A stretch of 64,000 nt of DNA. Origin: UBA7446 sp964014735 (GTDB taxonomy: Bacteria; Bacteroidota; Bacteroidia; Flavobacteriales; Flavobacteriaceae). Positions 37,326 to 46,397 of this stretch are shown one piece after another. Numbering within the stretch: the stretch's first letter is position 1; each line of letters starts with the position of its first letter. The notes below the pieces were generated by a model. The model did no database searches. It worked only from the letters and a program-made list of their open reading frames with translations, and was not told where the DNA came from. Location of the stretch: positions 1 to 64,000 of the forward strand of contig CAXHBH010000005.1 in the NCBI GenBank assembly GCA_964014735.1, given 5' to 3'. Made by a program: the position numbers and the translations under genes.

Positions 37326-38561
37326 TTATTCGTTAGAGAATTCTGCACTTAATATTTTGCGGACATCTGAAATGGTTTCTTCTTCCAAGTCGGTACGCTT
37401 TATCAAGTCTTCCATATCCTCTTCCAATACACTTTTAGCAGTGTCTAATCCTACCTTTTTGAACTCCTCTATAATCCAAGCTTCAATTTCGTCAGAAAAT
37501 TCGGTTAATTCAACGTCTTCTTCCATACCTTCACGATATACATCAATTTCGTAGCCAGTTAATTGCCCGGCAAGGCGGATATTAAATCCCCCACGTCCGA
37601 TGGCTTTGGACACTTCGCTTGGATCCATCATGACCTCAACACGTTTGGTCTCCTCGTCAATTTTAACTGAAGTAACTTTAGCTGGGCTTAAAGATCTTGT
37701 AATCAGAAGCTGGGTGTTGTTGGTGTAGTTAATCACATCAATGTTTTCATTACCCAATTCACGGACAATTCCGTGGATACGAGAACCTTTCATTCCAACA
37801 CAAGCACCAACTGGATCGATGCGGTCGTCATAAGAATCAACAGCTACTTTCGCTTTTTCTCCAGGTACACGAACGGCTTTTTTAATGGTAATCAAGCCGT
37901 CAAATACCTCAGGAATTTCTTGTTCGAATAATTTTTCCAAGAACCTTGGGGCAGTACGCGACATAATAATACTAGGTTTGGATCCTTTAAGCTCTACGCT
38001 TTCAATGATGCCACGAACGTTATCTCCCTTTCTGTAAAAATCAGATGGAATTTGTCGGTCTTTGGGTAAAATGATTTCGTTTCCTTCATCGTCAAGCAAA
38101 ATAACAACGCGATTGCGTATGTGGTGTACCTCTGCTGTGTAAATTTCGCCAACGAGGTCAATAAATTGCTTGTATATGATGGTATTATCGTGTTCGTGAA
38201 TACGCGCCACCAAATTTTGACGTAGTGCTAAAACAGAACGTCTACCTAGGTCAGCTAATTTTACTTCTTCAGAAACATCCTCACCAACTTCAAAATCAGG
38301 CTCAATTTTTTGAGCTTCTGAAAGCTCAATTTCCTCATTGGGATCTTCTACTTCGCCGTTTTCTACAACAATTCGGTTACGCCATATTTCCAAATCTCCT
38401 TTGTCTGGGTTGATAATAATATCAAAGTTATCATCTGTGCCATATTTTTTCTTCAAGGTATTGCGAAACACTTCTTCTAAGATTGACATTAAGGTTACTC
38501 GGTCGATAAACTTTTCGTCTTTAAACTCCGAAAACGACTCTATAAGGGCGAGATTTTCCAT
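37326..38561 (-). CDS. nusA: Transcription termination/antitermination factor NusA
   Basis: About 411 residues. The N-terminal RNA polymerase-binding domain begins 'MENLALIESFSEFKDEKFIDR', followed by an S1 domain (about residues 135-200) and two KH domains with 'VGACVGMKGSRIHGIVRELGNENIDVI' and 'SKAIGRGGFNIRLAGQLTGYEI'. The ATG at 38559-38561 is 1 bp after the rimP stop; an in-frame upstream start would add 21 residues inside rimP and is unlikely. NusA modulates pausing, termination and antitermination, which makes the hairpin in the leader of its own operon notable. The C-terminal acidic repeats of proteobacterial NusA are absent, as usual for the phylum. Confidence 0.96.
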   Translation of the reverse strand: MENLALIESFSEFKDEKFIDRVTLMSILEEVFRNTLKKKYGTDDNFDIIINPDKGDLEIWRNRIVVENGEVEDPNEEIELSEAQKIEPDFEVGEDVSEEVKLADLGRRSVLALRQNLVARIHEHDNTIIYKQFIDLVGEIYTAEVHHIRNRVVILLDDEGNEIILPKDRQIPSDFYRKGDNVRGIIESVELKGSKPSIIMSRTAPRFLEKLFEQEIPEVFDGLITIKKAVRVPGEKAKVAVDSYDDRIDPVGACVGMKGSRIHGIVRELGNENIDVINYTNNTQLLITRSLSPAKVTSVKIDEETKRVEVMMDPSEVSKAIGRGGFNIRLAGQLTGYEIDVYREGMEEDVELTEFSDEIEAWIIEEFKKVGLDTAKSVLEEDMEDLIKRTDLEEETISDVRKILSAEFSNE

Positions 38562-38562
38562 A

Positions 38563-39036
38563 TTACTTATTAAATTGAATTTGAACGATTGCTTTTTTAA
38601 TTTCGGCAAAAGACACTTTCGCATCCTTAGTTACCGTATGTTTTCCTTTTCCAACGAGTTTTGGTTCACGTGCCTTCCACTGTAACGCAATCATTTGATC
38701 ATCTGTCGCCGTCAAGATTCCCTTCAGCTCTTCATTGCTATTGGTGATGATTTTTAAAATGCGGCCCACATGTTTTTTATACTGACGCGGTTGCATAAGC
38801 GGTGAGGCAGCGCCTGCAGAGCCTACTTCTAGTGAAAAATCGTGCTCTTCTCTATCTAGATTGTGCTCAATATAACGACTCACATGCATACACTGCTCTA
38901 GGGTTACCCCAACATCACCATCAAGTACAACACGGATGTGTGAAGCTAAGTCGATGCTTTTGTCCACCAAAAATAAAGTGGGCTGCTCGGCCAAGGCTTC
39001 GTTGAGTAATTCATGTACGCGTTTATTAAAATCCAT
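38563..39036 (-). CDS. rimP: Ribosome maturation factor RimP
   Basis: A 157-residue 30S assembly factor. Family sequence includes 'VVLDGDVGVTLEQCMHVSRYIEHNLDREEHDFSLEVGSAGAASPL' in shortened flavobacterial form and the C-terminal SH3-like part 'VGRILKIITNSNEELKGILTATDD'. Length is normal. It is the first gene of rimP-nusA-infB. The ATG at 39034-39036 lies immediately after a hairpin and T tract (39036-39062) in the leader. Confidence 0.95.
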   Translation of the reverse strand: MDFNKRVHELLNEALAEQPTLFLVDKSIDLASHIRVVLDGDVGVTLEQCMHVSRYIEHNLDREEHDFSLEVGSAGAASPLMQPRQYKKHVGRILKIITNSNEELKGILTATDDQMIALQWKAREPKLVGKGKHTVTKDAKVSFAEIKKAIVQIQFNK

Positions 39037-39062
39037 AAAATAAAAAAGAGGACAATGTCCCC
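39036..39062 (-). promoter_or_regulatory. Terminator-like hairpin in the rimP-nusA-infB leader
   Basis: On the minus strand GGGGACATTGTCCTC (39048-39062) forms a six-pair stem with a three-base loop, including one G-T pair, followed by TTTTTTATTTT up to the rimP start codon. It has the form of an intrinsic terminator, but sits between the likely promoter (-7 box at 39086-39093) and the first codon. It may act as an attenuator for the operon; this is inference from position. Confidence 0.55.
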
Positions 39063-39085
39063 TACCACTATCCCGTTAAACGATG

Positions 39086-39093
39086 CAAATATA
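39086..39093 (-). promoter_or_regulatory. Candidate -7 box for rimP-nusA-infB
   Basis: TATATTTG on the minus strand matches TAnnTTTG exactly, about 50 bases upstream of the rimP ATG. No -33 TTG lies at the usual spacing. The stretch 39094-39263 upstream is AT-rich and holds nothing else that I can recognise. Confidence 0.45.
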
Positions 39094-39263
39094 ACATAAT
39101 AATTGGATTTTGTATTCCTATTCAAAATCTTCAAACTATAAAGGTCTGTGAAATTATATTATTTATAGGTATAGCATTAATCTCAACAGCAAACTGATAA
39201 ACTGCTTTGATTTATCAAAACATTAATTTAAACCGATGATATTAAGTATTTAGGGATAATATT

Positions 39264-39295
39264 AAAAAAGCCCACTCAAGATATGAGAGGGCTTT
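39264..39295 (-). terminator. Intrinsic terminator of the tRNA-Gln gene
   Basis: Directly after the tRNA, the minus strand reads AAAGCCCTCTC, a short loop, then GAGTGGGCTTT and a T run. The stem of about ten pairs with one mismatch, followed by T residues, is a clear rho-independent terminator. Confidence 0.85.
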
Positions 39296-39296
39296 G

Positions 39297-39369
39297 TTGG
39301 CCTACTAGGGCTCGAACCTAGACTCTTCTGAACCAAAATCAGACGTGTTGCCAGTTACACCATAGGCCA
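39297..39369 (-). tRNA. tRNA-Gln (anticodon UUG)
   Basis: A 73-base cloverleaf on the minus strand. The acceptor stem TGGCCTA pairs with TAGGCCA, the discriminator is A, and CCA is not encoded. The D arm closes with GTG/CAC, and the anticodon arm is TCTGA-TTTTGGT-TCAGA giving anticodon UUG. The T arm is CTAGG-TTCGAGC-CCTAG. It is followed by a strong terminator and stands alone between the rimP operon and the divergent DUF2723 gene. The interval 39370-39525 up to that gene is AT-rich and must hold both promoters. Confidence 0.96.
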
Positions 39370-39525
39370 AAATATTAAGCTTATTTCAATGAAAAGCAAA
39401 ATTTACCACAATGTTAAGCAAACGGTTGGCAAAAATAGCACAAAGTTTTTGTTGCACCAATAGTTTAAAAAATTCTTGTGTCAAGTTTTAACAGATATTG
39501 TATTTTAGTGATCTTTACAAAACCT

Positions 39526-42500
39526 ATGAATTTTACCAAAAAAAATGCTTTATCAGGTTGGTTTGTATTTTTCATTGCTTTTACTACCTACTACCTAACG
39601 GTTGAGCCCACGGCAAGTTATTGGGATTGTAGCGAGTATATTGCCACCTCCTCTAAACTTCAGGTTGGACACCCGCCTGGCGCACCACTTTTTCAGATGA
39701 TGGGTGCCTTTTTCTCCTCATTTGCTAGTGGCCCTGAAAATGTGGCATTCTGGGTTAATATGATGTCGGTGGTGGCCAGTGCTTTTACCATACTTTTTAT
39801 GTTTTGGTCGCTTACACGCATTATCACACGCCATGTAATTAAAGACAAAAGCCCAAAAGGATCAAATGAGATATTAGTGCTAGGCGCAGCGGCAGTTGGT
39901 GCCTTGAGCTATACATTTTCAGACTCGTTTTGGTTTAATGCCGTTGAAGCAGAAGTATATGCTATGGCCATGTTTATCACTTCTGTCATGTTTTGGCTTG
40001 GCCTTAGGTGGGAAGCAGAAATGCATAAGCCTCGCGGTGATCGTTGGCTGGTCTTGATTGCATTTCTTATTGGCCTATCTTTTGGTGTGCACTTTATGGG
40101 ACTTCTTACTGTACCCGCAATAGGTATGTTATACTATTTTAGAAACTATACCTTTTCTTGGAAGTCATTTGTTGTTGCAAATATATTTTCAGTAGCCGTA
40201 TTGTTGTTTGTTTTCAAACTCTTACTTCCACTAACACTTGCTTATTTTGGAAATGCTGAGGTTTTCTTTGTAAATTCATTTGGACTTCCTTTCAATTCAG
40301 GAACCATCATTGCTGGTATATCCATCATCGCTTTTTTCATTTGGGGTTTGCGCTTAACACAACAAAAGAATTGGGTTCGGCTCAACACAGGGCTTTGGTG
40401 TATTGCCTTTATACTCATTGGTTTTTCTTCATGGGTTATGCTGCCTATTCGTGCCAATGCAAATACTGTTATTAATGAAAATGCACCTACAGATGCGCGC
40501 TCTTTATTGGCCTATTACAACCTGGAGCAATATCCCGAAACCCATTTGTTCTATGGGCCTATGTACACCGATATGTATGCAGGACAAGATGAAAATGACC
40601 CTTATAGAGACGATAAACCCAAATATGAAAAAGATCTTAAAAAAGGTCGCTATGAAATCGTCAATGCTTGGGAAGATGCACGTATCAATTCCAATAGTGA
40701 ACACACAGGTTTGCTTCCACGCATGTGGAGTTCTGGAAATGCTGTAAATTACATAACTTATTTTGGTGCGCCAGATTTTGACATAAAGCCCGAATACCGA
40801 AACCAAGAAAGGCTTATTGAATTAATAAATGACTTTATTTCAAGAGTAAATAACAATGAGGTTGATGCAAAAGGATATCATGAATTTTTACAGCGCTTTG
40901 GAACATATATTGACATCCAAAAACCATCCCTTTTAGACAACCTAACATACCTGTTTGACTTCCAAGTAAATTATATGTATTTCCGCTATTTTATGTGGAA
41001 TTTTGCTGGAAAACAAAATGACGAAAAAGGGGAACTCGATCCATTTAATGGCAACTGGATAAGCGGCATCTCATGGCTAGATAGCATAAGGCTAGGACCG
41101 CAAAAAAACCTCTACCAAGATGCAATAAACAACAAAGGTCGCAATACCTACTTGATGCTGCCCTTATTTCTAGGGCTACTTGGAGCTTTATTTTTATACC
41201 AACAAAACAAAAAACAATTTTGGGTGCTGCTTGTGTTTTTCCTCTTTACGGGCTTGGCATTAAAAGTATATTTAAACGAACGAATTTTTGAGCCACGCGA
41301 GCGTGACTATGCGCTTGTTGGTTCTTTTTATGTATTTGCCATGTGTATTGGCATTGGCGTGGTGGCGCTTAGCGACTCAATTAAAAAGTTGGTTTCTGCC
41401 CGCATAGCGGCTCCATTAACTGTTGTGCTTTGTTTGTTGGCAGTGCCTGTGCTTATGGGCTCTCAAAATTGGGACGACCACGACCGGTCAAACCGATATA
41501 CAGCACAATCAACAGCAAAAGCCTATTTAGACTCTATTGACGAAGACAAGGATGCCTTAATTTTTACCATTGGCGATAACGACACTTTTGCTATTTGGTA
41601 TGCGCAAGAAATTGAAGGTTATCGTACCGATGTACGAAGCATCAACACACAACTGCTGGCTACTGACTGGTATATTGATCAACTAAAGCGCAAAACTTAC
41701 GAAAGCAATCCGATTCCGTCACAACTAAGCCATAAACAGTATGCCTACGGTATTAGAGATTACATCAAGTTTGAAGCAGTAAATGACAGCGTGCGGTGGG
41801 ATTTGGAAGACTTTATGACTTGGGTATCTAGTGACAACCCGCGTACAAGATATAAACATTTACTGCAACAATATGAAGTGGATACAGATAGAATACCACA
41901 AGGTACACTTGACATGATTTACTACCCCACGAATAAAATTAGATTACCCGTCAATAAAGAAAATGTATTAAAAAGTGGTGTGGTGAAAGTAGAAGATGCA
42001 GAGCTAATCGTGGACTATATTGACATTGAATTACCTAAGTCTGGACTGTATAAAAACCGTTTAATGATGCTTGATATTCTGCATAACAATGACTGGAAAC
42101 GACCCATATATTTTACTGGAGGGAGCTATGACGATCAAGAGTACATTTGGATGAAAGATTATTTGCAGCTTGATGGGCTGGTCTATAAGTTAGTCCCCAT
42201 AAGAACGCCCGAAAATCCTACCAACCCTTATCAAATGGGGCGTATTGATGCTGATAAAATGTATGATATCGTCAAAAAATGGGACTGGGGAAATGCAGAA
42301 AGCAATCAAGTTTATCACGATCCAGAAACGCGTAAAAACAGTATTTCTTTTAGAAGTAATTTGACAAGACTAGCAGAGCAATTAACCAAAGAGAATAAGT
42401 CCGAAAAAGCTATAGAGATTCTAGATTTAACAATGGAAAAAATGCCTTTGGAATATTTTGGGTATTACAGCCTGTTAACCCCAATTGTTGCTGCATACTA

Positions 42501-43047
42501 CCAAGCTAATGCTAACGAAAAGGCAGGTATATTGGGTGTGAAAATTGCAGACAAGTACAGAGACAAACTAAACTATTATAAATCCATTGGAGGTGCCAAC
42601 CAACAGGCGTACGCAGAAATTATATTAACAGATATGGAGCGCTATCGTGCTATTGTTGATGCAGCAGTGGCCGCTGAACAAATTGCCGTTGCTAAGGGGT
42701 TAATTCAAGGTTTTATTGAAAGCTCAAGGACCTTTGCTCCTTTATATTCAGCCTATGATTATTACACACCTATGGCGCCATATGTTTCTGTACTATTAGA
42801 AGCAGAAATGGAAGAATCAGGACGGCTATTGTTTGATGCCATTGCTCAAGTCTATCAAAACAGGCTTGCCTTATTTAGCCAGGTTCCTGATGAGGAACTA
42901 GAGTATTATAAGGAAAGTATTGCATATGAAGTTAGCGGGTACCAAAAATTGGTTGAAAGCTATCAAATGGTAGAGCCGGATTTAGCGATTGTATCAAAAG
43001 TCAATAAGGCATTTAGAAAAGCTGTAACTCCTTATCAAAAGAACTAG
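39526..43047 (+). CDS. DUF2723 family large membrane protein, probable GT-C glycosyltransferase
   Basis: A protein of about 1173 residues. The N-terminal DUF2723 region (about residues 1-320) contains many helices and the family motif 'TYYLTVEPTASYWDCSEYIATSSKLQVGHPPGAPLF', where the Asp/Glu pair after the first helix recalls GT-C lipid-linked sugar transferases. More helices follow near 545-660, then a large soluble C-terminal part ('FTIGDNDTFAIWYAQEIEGYR'). DUF2723 proteins are Bacteroidota-rich and have been linked to protein or envelope glycosylation; the exact reaction here is inference. I start at ATG 39526 (MNFTKKNALSGW) rather than an in-frame GTG 48 bp upstream. The stop overlaps the stop of the convergent thioredoxin gene. 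Confidence 0.9.
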   Translation: MNFTKKNALSGWFVFFIAFTTYYLTVEPTASYWDCSEYIATSSKLQVGHPPGAPLFQMMGAFFSSFASGPENVAFWVNMMSVVASAFTILFMFWSLTRIITRHVIKDKSPKGSNEILVLGAAAVGALSYTFSDSFWFNAVEAEVYAMAMFITSVMFWLGLRWEAEMHKPRGDRWLVLIAFLIGLSFGVHFMGLLTVPAIGMLYYFRNYTFSWKSFVVANIFSVAVLLFVFKLLLPLTLAYFGNAEVFFVNSFGLPFNSGTIIAGISIIAFFIWGLRLTQQKNWVRLNTGLWCIAFILIGFSSWVMLPIRANANTVINENAPTDARSLLAYYNLEQYPETHLFYGPMYTDMYAGQDENDPYRDDKPKYEKDLKKGRYEIVNAWEDARINSNSEHTGLLPRMWSSGNAVNYITYFGAPDFDIKPEYRNQERLIELINDFISRVNNNEVDAKGYHEFLQRFGTYIDIQKPSLLDNLTYLFDFQVNYMYFRYFMWNFAGKQNDEKGELDPFNGNWISGISWLDSIRLGPQKNLYQDAINNKGRNTYLMLPLFLGLLGALFLYQQNKKQFWVLLVFFLFTGLALKVYLNERIFEPRERDYALVGSFYVFAMCIGIGVVALSDSIKKLVSARIAAPLTVVLCLLAVPVLMGSQNWDDHDRSNRYTAQSTAKAYLDSIDEDKDALIFTIGDNDTFAIWYAQEIEGYRTDVRSINTQLLATDWYIDQLKRKTYESNPIPSQLSHKQYAYGIRDYIKFEAVNDSVRWDLEDFMTWVSSDNPRTRYKHLLQQYEVDTDRIPQGTLDMIYYPTNKIRLPVNKENVLKSGVVKVEDAELIVDYIDIELPKSGLYKNRLMMLDILHNNDWKRPIYFTGGSYDDQEYIWMKDYLQLDGLVYKLVPIRTPENPTNPYQMGRIDADKMYDIVKKWDWGNAESNQVYHDPETRKNSISFRSNLTRLAEQLTKENKSEKAIEILDLTMEKMPLEYFGYYSLLTPIVAAYYQANANEKAGILGVKIADKYRDKLNYYKSIGGANQQAYAEIILTDMERYRAIVDAAVAAEQIAVAKGLIQGFIESSRTFAPLYSAYDYYTPMAPYVSVLLEAEMEESGRLLFDAIAQVYQNRLALFSQVPDEELEYYKESIAYEVSGYQKLVESYQMVEPDLAIVSKVNKAFRKAVTPYQKN

Positions 43048-43340
43048 ATAAAATCTTTCATAAGGCCAATAAGTGTATTGGCATCTTGTTCTCCGCTTTG
43101 TCTCCAAACCATCTCACCTGATTTGTATATCATTAGTGTAGGCAGTCCTTTAACTCGTAGGGCCTCAGCTAATTTGGGGTTTTTGTCAACATCTATTTTT
43201 ACTACTTTACCATTGTCGCCCATTGCAGCTGCTACGTCACGAAGCACAGCATGCATTTGCACAGAGGGGTCATTCCAATCGGTATAAAAACTCAACAGAA
43301 TCGGAATATTAGCATCAATTAATTCTCCAAACTTGGACAT
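43044..43340 (-). CDS. Thioredoxin-fold protein lacking the CxxC active site
   Basis: A 98-residue protein with the whole thioredoxin fold: 'IPILLSFYTDW' leading into the active-site position, 'VVKIDVDKNPKLAEALRVKGLPTLMIYKSGEMVW' with the conserved cis-proline, and a final helix. At the active site WCGPC is replaced by W22-N-D-P-S26, and no cysteine remains anywhere. It therefore cannot do disulfide exchange and may act as a binding or chaperone-like protein. It converges on the DUF2723 gene with overlapping stops and is divergent from polA, with a -7 box at 43360-43367. Confidence 0.9.
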   Translation of the reverse strand: MSKFGELIDANIPILLSFYTDWNDPSVQMHAVLRDVAAAMGDNGKVVKIDVDKNPKLAEALRVKGLPTLMIYKSGEMVWRQSGEQDANTLIGLMKDFI

Positions 43341-43359
43341 GATGTATTAATTTATTGTT

Positions 43360-43367
43360 CAAAAATA
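43360..43367 (-). promoter_or_regulatory. Candidate -7 box for the thioredoxin-like gene
   Basis: TATTTTTG on the minus strand matches TAnnTTTG, 20 bases before the ATG. The -33 element is not convincing. The divergent polA has a weaker TATTTTTA at 43455-43462. Confidence 0.4.
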
Positions 43368-43481
43368 CATTTTTTCCACAACTCAACGAATATGAATACA
43401 ATCCTATGCTTTTTATTTTTAAAAATTCCTTTTTCCCTTTCGGCTTATAAGTCCTATTTTTAACGCAGTTTAAAACCAACT

Positions 43482-46283
43482 ATGTCTAAAAACCGCCTTT
43501 TCCTTTTAGATGCCTACGCCTTAATTTTCCGTGGTTATTACGCTTTTATAAAAAACCCAAGAGTCAACTCTAAAGGCATGGACACCAGCGCCATATTAGG
43601 ATTTACAAATTCTCTCTTTGATGTAATAAAAAAAGAATGCCCTGATCATCTTGCAGTTGCTTTTGACAAAGGAGGTTCAAAATTTAGAAACGATATTTTT
43701 TCTGAATATAAAGCCAATCGGTCTGAAACACCTGAGGCTATTAAAATTGCCGTTCCCTTTATCCAACAGTTACTCAAAGCTATGCACATTCCAATCATTG
43801 AATTGGAAGGCTATGAAGCCGATGATATTATCGGTACGCTAGCCAAGCAAGCAGAAAAAGAATCTTTTGAAGTCTTTATGGTTACTCCTGATAAGGACTT
43901 TGCGCAGCTGGTTTCCGAAAATATATTTGTGTATCGCCCCGCACGAATGGGTAATGGTATTGAAATTTGGGGCATCCCCGAAGTGCAAGAAAAGTTTGAA
44001 ATAAAGCATCCCGAACAAGTAATTGATTATTTGGGTATGATGGGTGATGCAGTTGATAATATCCCCGGTTTACCGGGTGTAGGTGACAAAACGGCTAAAA
44101 AATTTCTTGCTCAATACGGAAGCATGGAAGAGTTGCTGGCTAACACAGATGACCTGAAAGGCAAAATGAAAGAAAAAATCGAGGCCAACAAGGATCTTGG
44201 CCTGTTGTCTAAAAAGCTGGCGCGTATTATGCTAGACGTACCTGTACAATTTGATGCTGATGACTACAAGCTATCAGAACCTGATGTGCCTGCAGTTAGC
44301 AAACTATTTCAAGAGTTAGAATTCAGACGTTTAAGCGAAACTTTTACTAAAGTTTTTAAGTCAACTGAAATAGCTCCAGCAACAACCAAACCCGACGTTG
44401 AAGCGGCTCCTACTGCCTTTGATTTATTTAACCAACCTGGCGCTGGGCAAATCGAAAGCATATCAACATTCAAATCGCTTGACGATGTGCAACACCATTA
44501 TCAATGCGTGCAAACGGAACTAGAGCGAAAGCTGTTGTTGCAAACAATGCAAAGACAAAAAAGTGTCTGCTTTGATACCGAAACAACGGGATTAGAAGCT
44601 GTAAGTGCATCGCTTGTTGGGATTGCATTTAGCTGGCAAGCCCATACGGGATACTATGTACCCATCCCTGAAGATCCCGCTACACGAAAGACAATCCTCG
44701 AAAGCCTAAAACCTTTTTTTGAGGATGGAACTATTGAAAAAGTGGGACAAAACCTCAAGTATGACCTCAAAGTGATGCAACAACACGGTATTTCGGTCAA
44801 AGGACGATTGTTTGACACCATGCTCGCCCACTACATTATCAATCCTGATATGCGTCACAATATGAATGTGTTGTCTGAGACATACCTCGGATATCGACCC
44901 AAACCCATTACAGACTTGATTGGTAAAAAAGGAAAAAATCAGGGTTCTATGAGAGATGTGTCCATAGAACAACAAACTGAATATGCTGCCGAGGATGCTG
45001 ATATTACTTGGCAACTAAAAGAACACTTTGAAAAGGAGTTAGGTAAAAACGAACAACGCACACTTCTGGACAATGTAGAGTTGCCTTTGCTTCGGGTATT
45101 GGCAGCAATGGAGTTAGCAGGAATAAGCATCGATGTCGTTTATTTAAATGATTTATCCAAGGTAATGCAAAAAGAAGCTGCTGCATTGGAACAACGCATT
45201 TTTGAGCAAGCCGGTGAAAACTTTAATTTGGCATCGCCAAAACAATTGGGACCAATTTTGTTTGATAAGCTTAAGTTAGTTGACAAGCCTAAAAAAACCA
45301 AAACGGGGCAATATTCTACTGCTGAAGAAGTATTGTCTACGTTAGCCAAGGACCATCCTATTGTTTCAGATATTTTGGAGTGGCGAAGCGTTCAAAAACT
45401 CAACAACACATATGTTGCTGCCCTTCCACAGGATGTCAACAGCAATACAAATCGTGTGCATACGGTTTATAATCAAGCTGTTGCTGCCACAGGACGATTG
45501 AGTAGCAACCATCCCAATTTGCAAAATATTCCAATTCGAACACCAAGAGGACGACAGGTGCGTAAGGCATTTGTCGCTAAGGACAGTCAGCATGTGCTAA
45601 TGGCAGCAGATTATTCACAAATTGAATTGCGCATCATTGCTTCGCTAAGTGAAGACCCAAGCATGCTTGCGGCTTTTAACAACAACGAAGATATTCACGC
45701 TGCTACAGCAGCAAAGGTATTTGGTGTTCCGCTACTGGAAGTAAGTCGTGAACAGCGAAGTCAAGCCAAAACGGTCAATTTTGGAATTATATATGGTGTG
45801 TCAGCATTTGGACTCAGCAATCAAACGACGCTTAATCGAAAAGAAGCCAAATTATTAATTGATGCCTATTATGAAAACTATCCAAAGTTAAAAGCCTATA
45901 TGGGTCAACAGGTAGACTTTGCTCGTGAACATGGTTATGTAGCCACGGTTTTGGGCAGACGTCGTTATTTGAAGGACATCAATTCTCGAAATGCCATCGT
46001 GAGAGGCGCTGCCGAACGCAATGCCATCAATGCACCCATTCAAGGAAGTGCAGCAGATATTATCAAACTGGCCATGCTCAATATATACGACAAGATGCAG
46101 CACCAAAACTTTAAAGCACAAATGCTGCTACAAGTGCATGACGAATTGGTTTTTGAGTGTCCAAAGGCGGAAGTAGATGCGTTAAAGCAACTCGTAAAAA
46201 ATGAAATGGAGGCGGCCTATTCATTACAAGTTCCGCTTACGGTTGACTTGGGTATTGGCCAGAATTGGCTAAAGGCGCATTAA
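43482..46283 (+). CDS. polA: DNA polymerase I
   Basis: A 933-residue repair and Okazaki-fragment polymerase with three domains. The 5'-3' exonuclease (about residues 1-290) has 'LLDAYALIFRGYYAF' and 'VTPDKDFAQLV'. The 3'-5' exonuclease (about 340-530) keeps its acidic residues in 'VCFDTETTGLEA', 'GQNLKYDLKVM' and 'YAAEDADITWQL', so proofreading looks intact. The polymerase domain has 'AADYSQIELRIIA', 'RSQAKTVNFGIIYGVSAFGLS' and 'LLQVHDELVFE'. Length is normal. It stands alone, divergent from the thioredoxin-like gene. Confidence 0.97.
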   Translation: MSKNRLFLLDAYALIFRGYYAFIKNPRVNSKGMDTSAILGFTNSLFDVIKKECPDHLAVAFDKGGSKFRNDIFSEYKANRSETPEAIKIAVPFIQQLLKAMHIPIIELEGYEADDIIGTLAKQAEKESFEVFMVTPDKDFAQLVSENIFVYRPARMGNGIEIWGIPEVQEKFEIKHPEQVIDYLGMMGDAVDNIPGLPGVGDKTAKKFLAQYGSMEELLANTDDLKGKMKEKIEANKDLGLLSKKLARIMLDVPVQFDADDYKLSEPDVPAVSKLFQELEFRRLSETFTKVFKSTEIAPATTKPDVEAAPTAFDLFNQPGAGQIESISTFKSLDDVQHHYQCVQTELERKLLLQTMQRQKSVCFDTETTGLEAVSASLVGIAFSWQAHTGYYVPIPEDPATRKTILESLKPFFEDGTIEKVGQNLKYDLKVMQQHGISVKGRLFDTMLAHYIINPDMRHNMNVLSETYLGYRPKPITDLIGKKGKNQGSMRDVSIEQQTEYAAEDADITWQLKEHFEKELGKNEQRTLLDNVELPLLRVLAAMELAGISIDVVYLNDLSKVMQKEAAALEQRIFEQAGENFNLASPKQLGPILFDKLKLVDKPKKTKTGQYSTAEEVLSTLAKDHPIVSDILEWRSVQKLNNTYVAALPQDVNSNTNRVHTVYNQAVAATGRLSSNHPNLQNIPIRTPRGRQVRKAFVAKDSQHVLMAADYSQIELRIIASLSEDPSMLAAFNNNEDIHAATAAKVFGVPLLEVSREQRSQAKTVNFGIIYGVSAFGLSNQTTLNRKEAKLLIDAYYENYPKLKAYMGQQVDFAREHGYVATVLGRRRYLKDINSRNAIVRGAAERNAINAPIQGSAADIIKLAMLNIYDKMQHQNFKAQMLLQVHDELVFECPKAEVDALKQLVKNEMEAAYSLQVPLTVDLGIGQNWLKAH

Positions 46284-46310
46284 ACCGTTTAAACAAATCT
46301 AAAAATAGCG

Positions 46311-46341
46311 TTTGCATTATTGGGGATAGTTTGTACATTTG
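46311..46341 (+). promoter_or_regulatory. Promoter of rplM-rpsI
   Basis: TTTG (46311-46314), a 19 bp spacer, and TACATTTG (46334-46341) match the Bacteroidota -33/-7 consensus in both boxes and spacing. The predicted start site is near 46347, leaving a leader of about 50 bases. Confidence 0.7.
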
Positions 46342-46349
46342 CAGCCCGC

Positions 46350-46372
46350 CAAACAGAGGTGAATCCTGTTTG
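46350..46372 (+). promoter_or_regulatory. Hairpin in the rplM mRNA leader
   Basis: CAAACAG (46350-46356), a nine-base loop, and CTGTTTG (46366-46372) form a perfect seven-pair stem right after the predicted start site and about 26 bases before the GTG start of rplM. There is no T tract, so it is not a terminator. A ribosomal protein autoregulatory leader is a reasonable guess. Confidence 0.5.
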
Positions 46373-46397
46373 TTGGAAATGAGCAAAAACATATACT

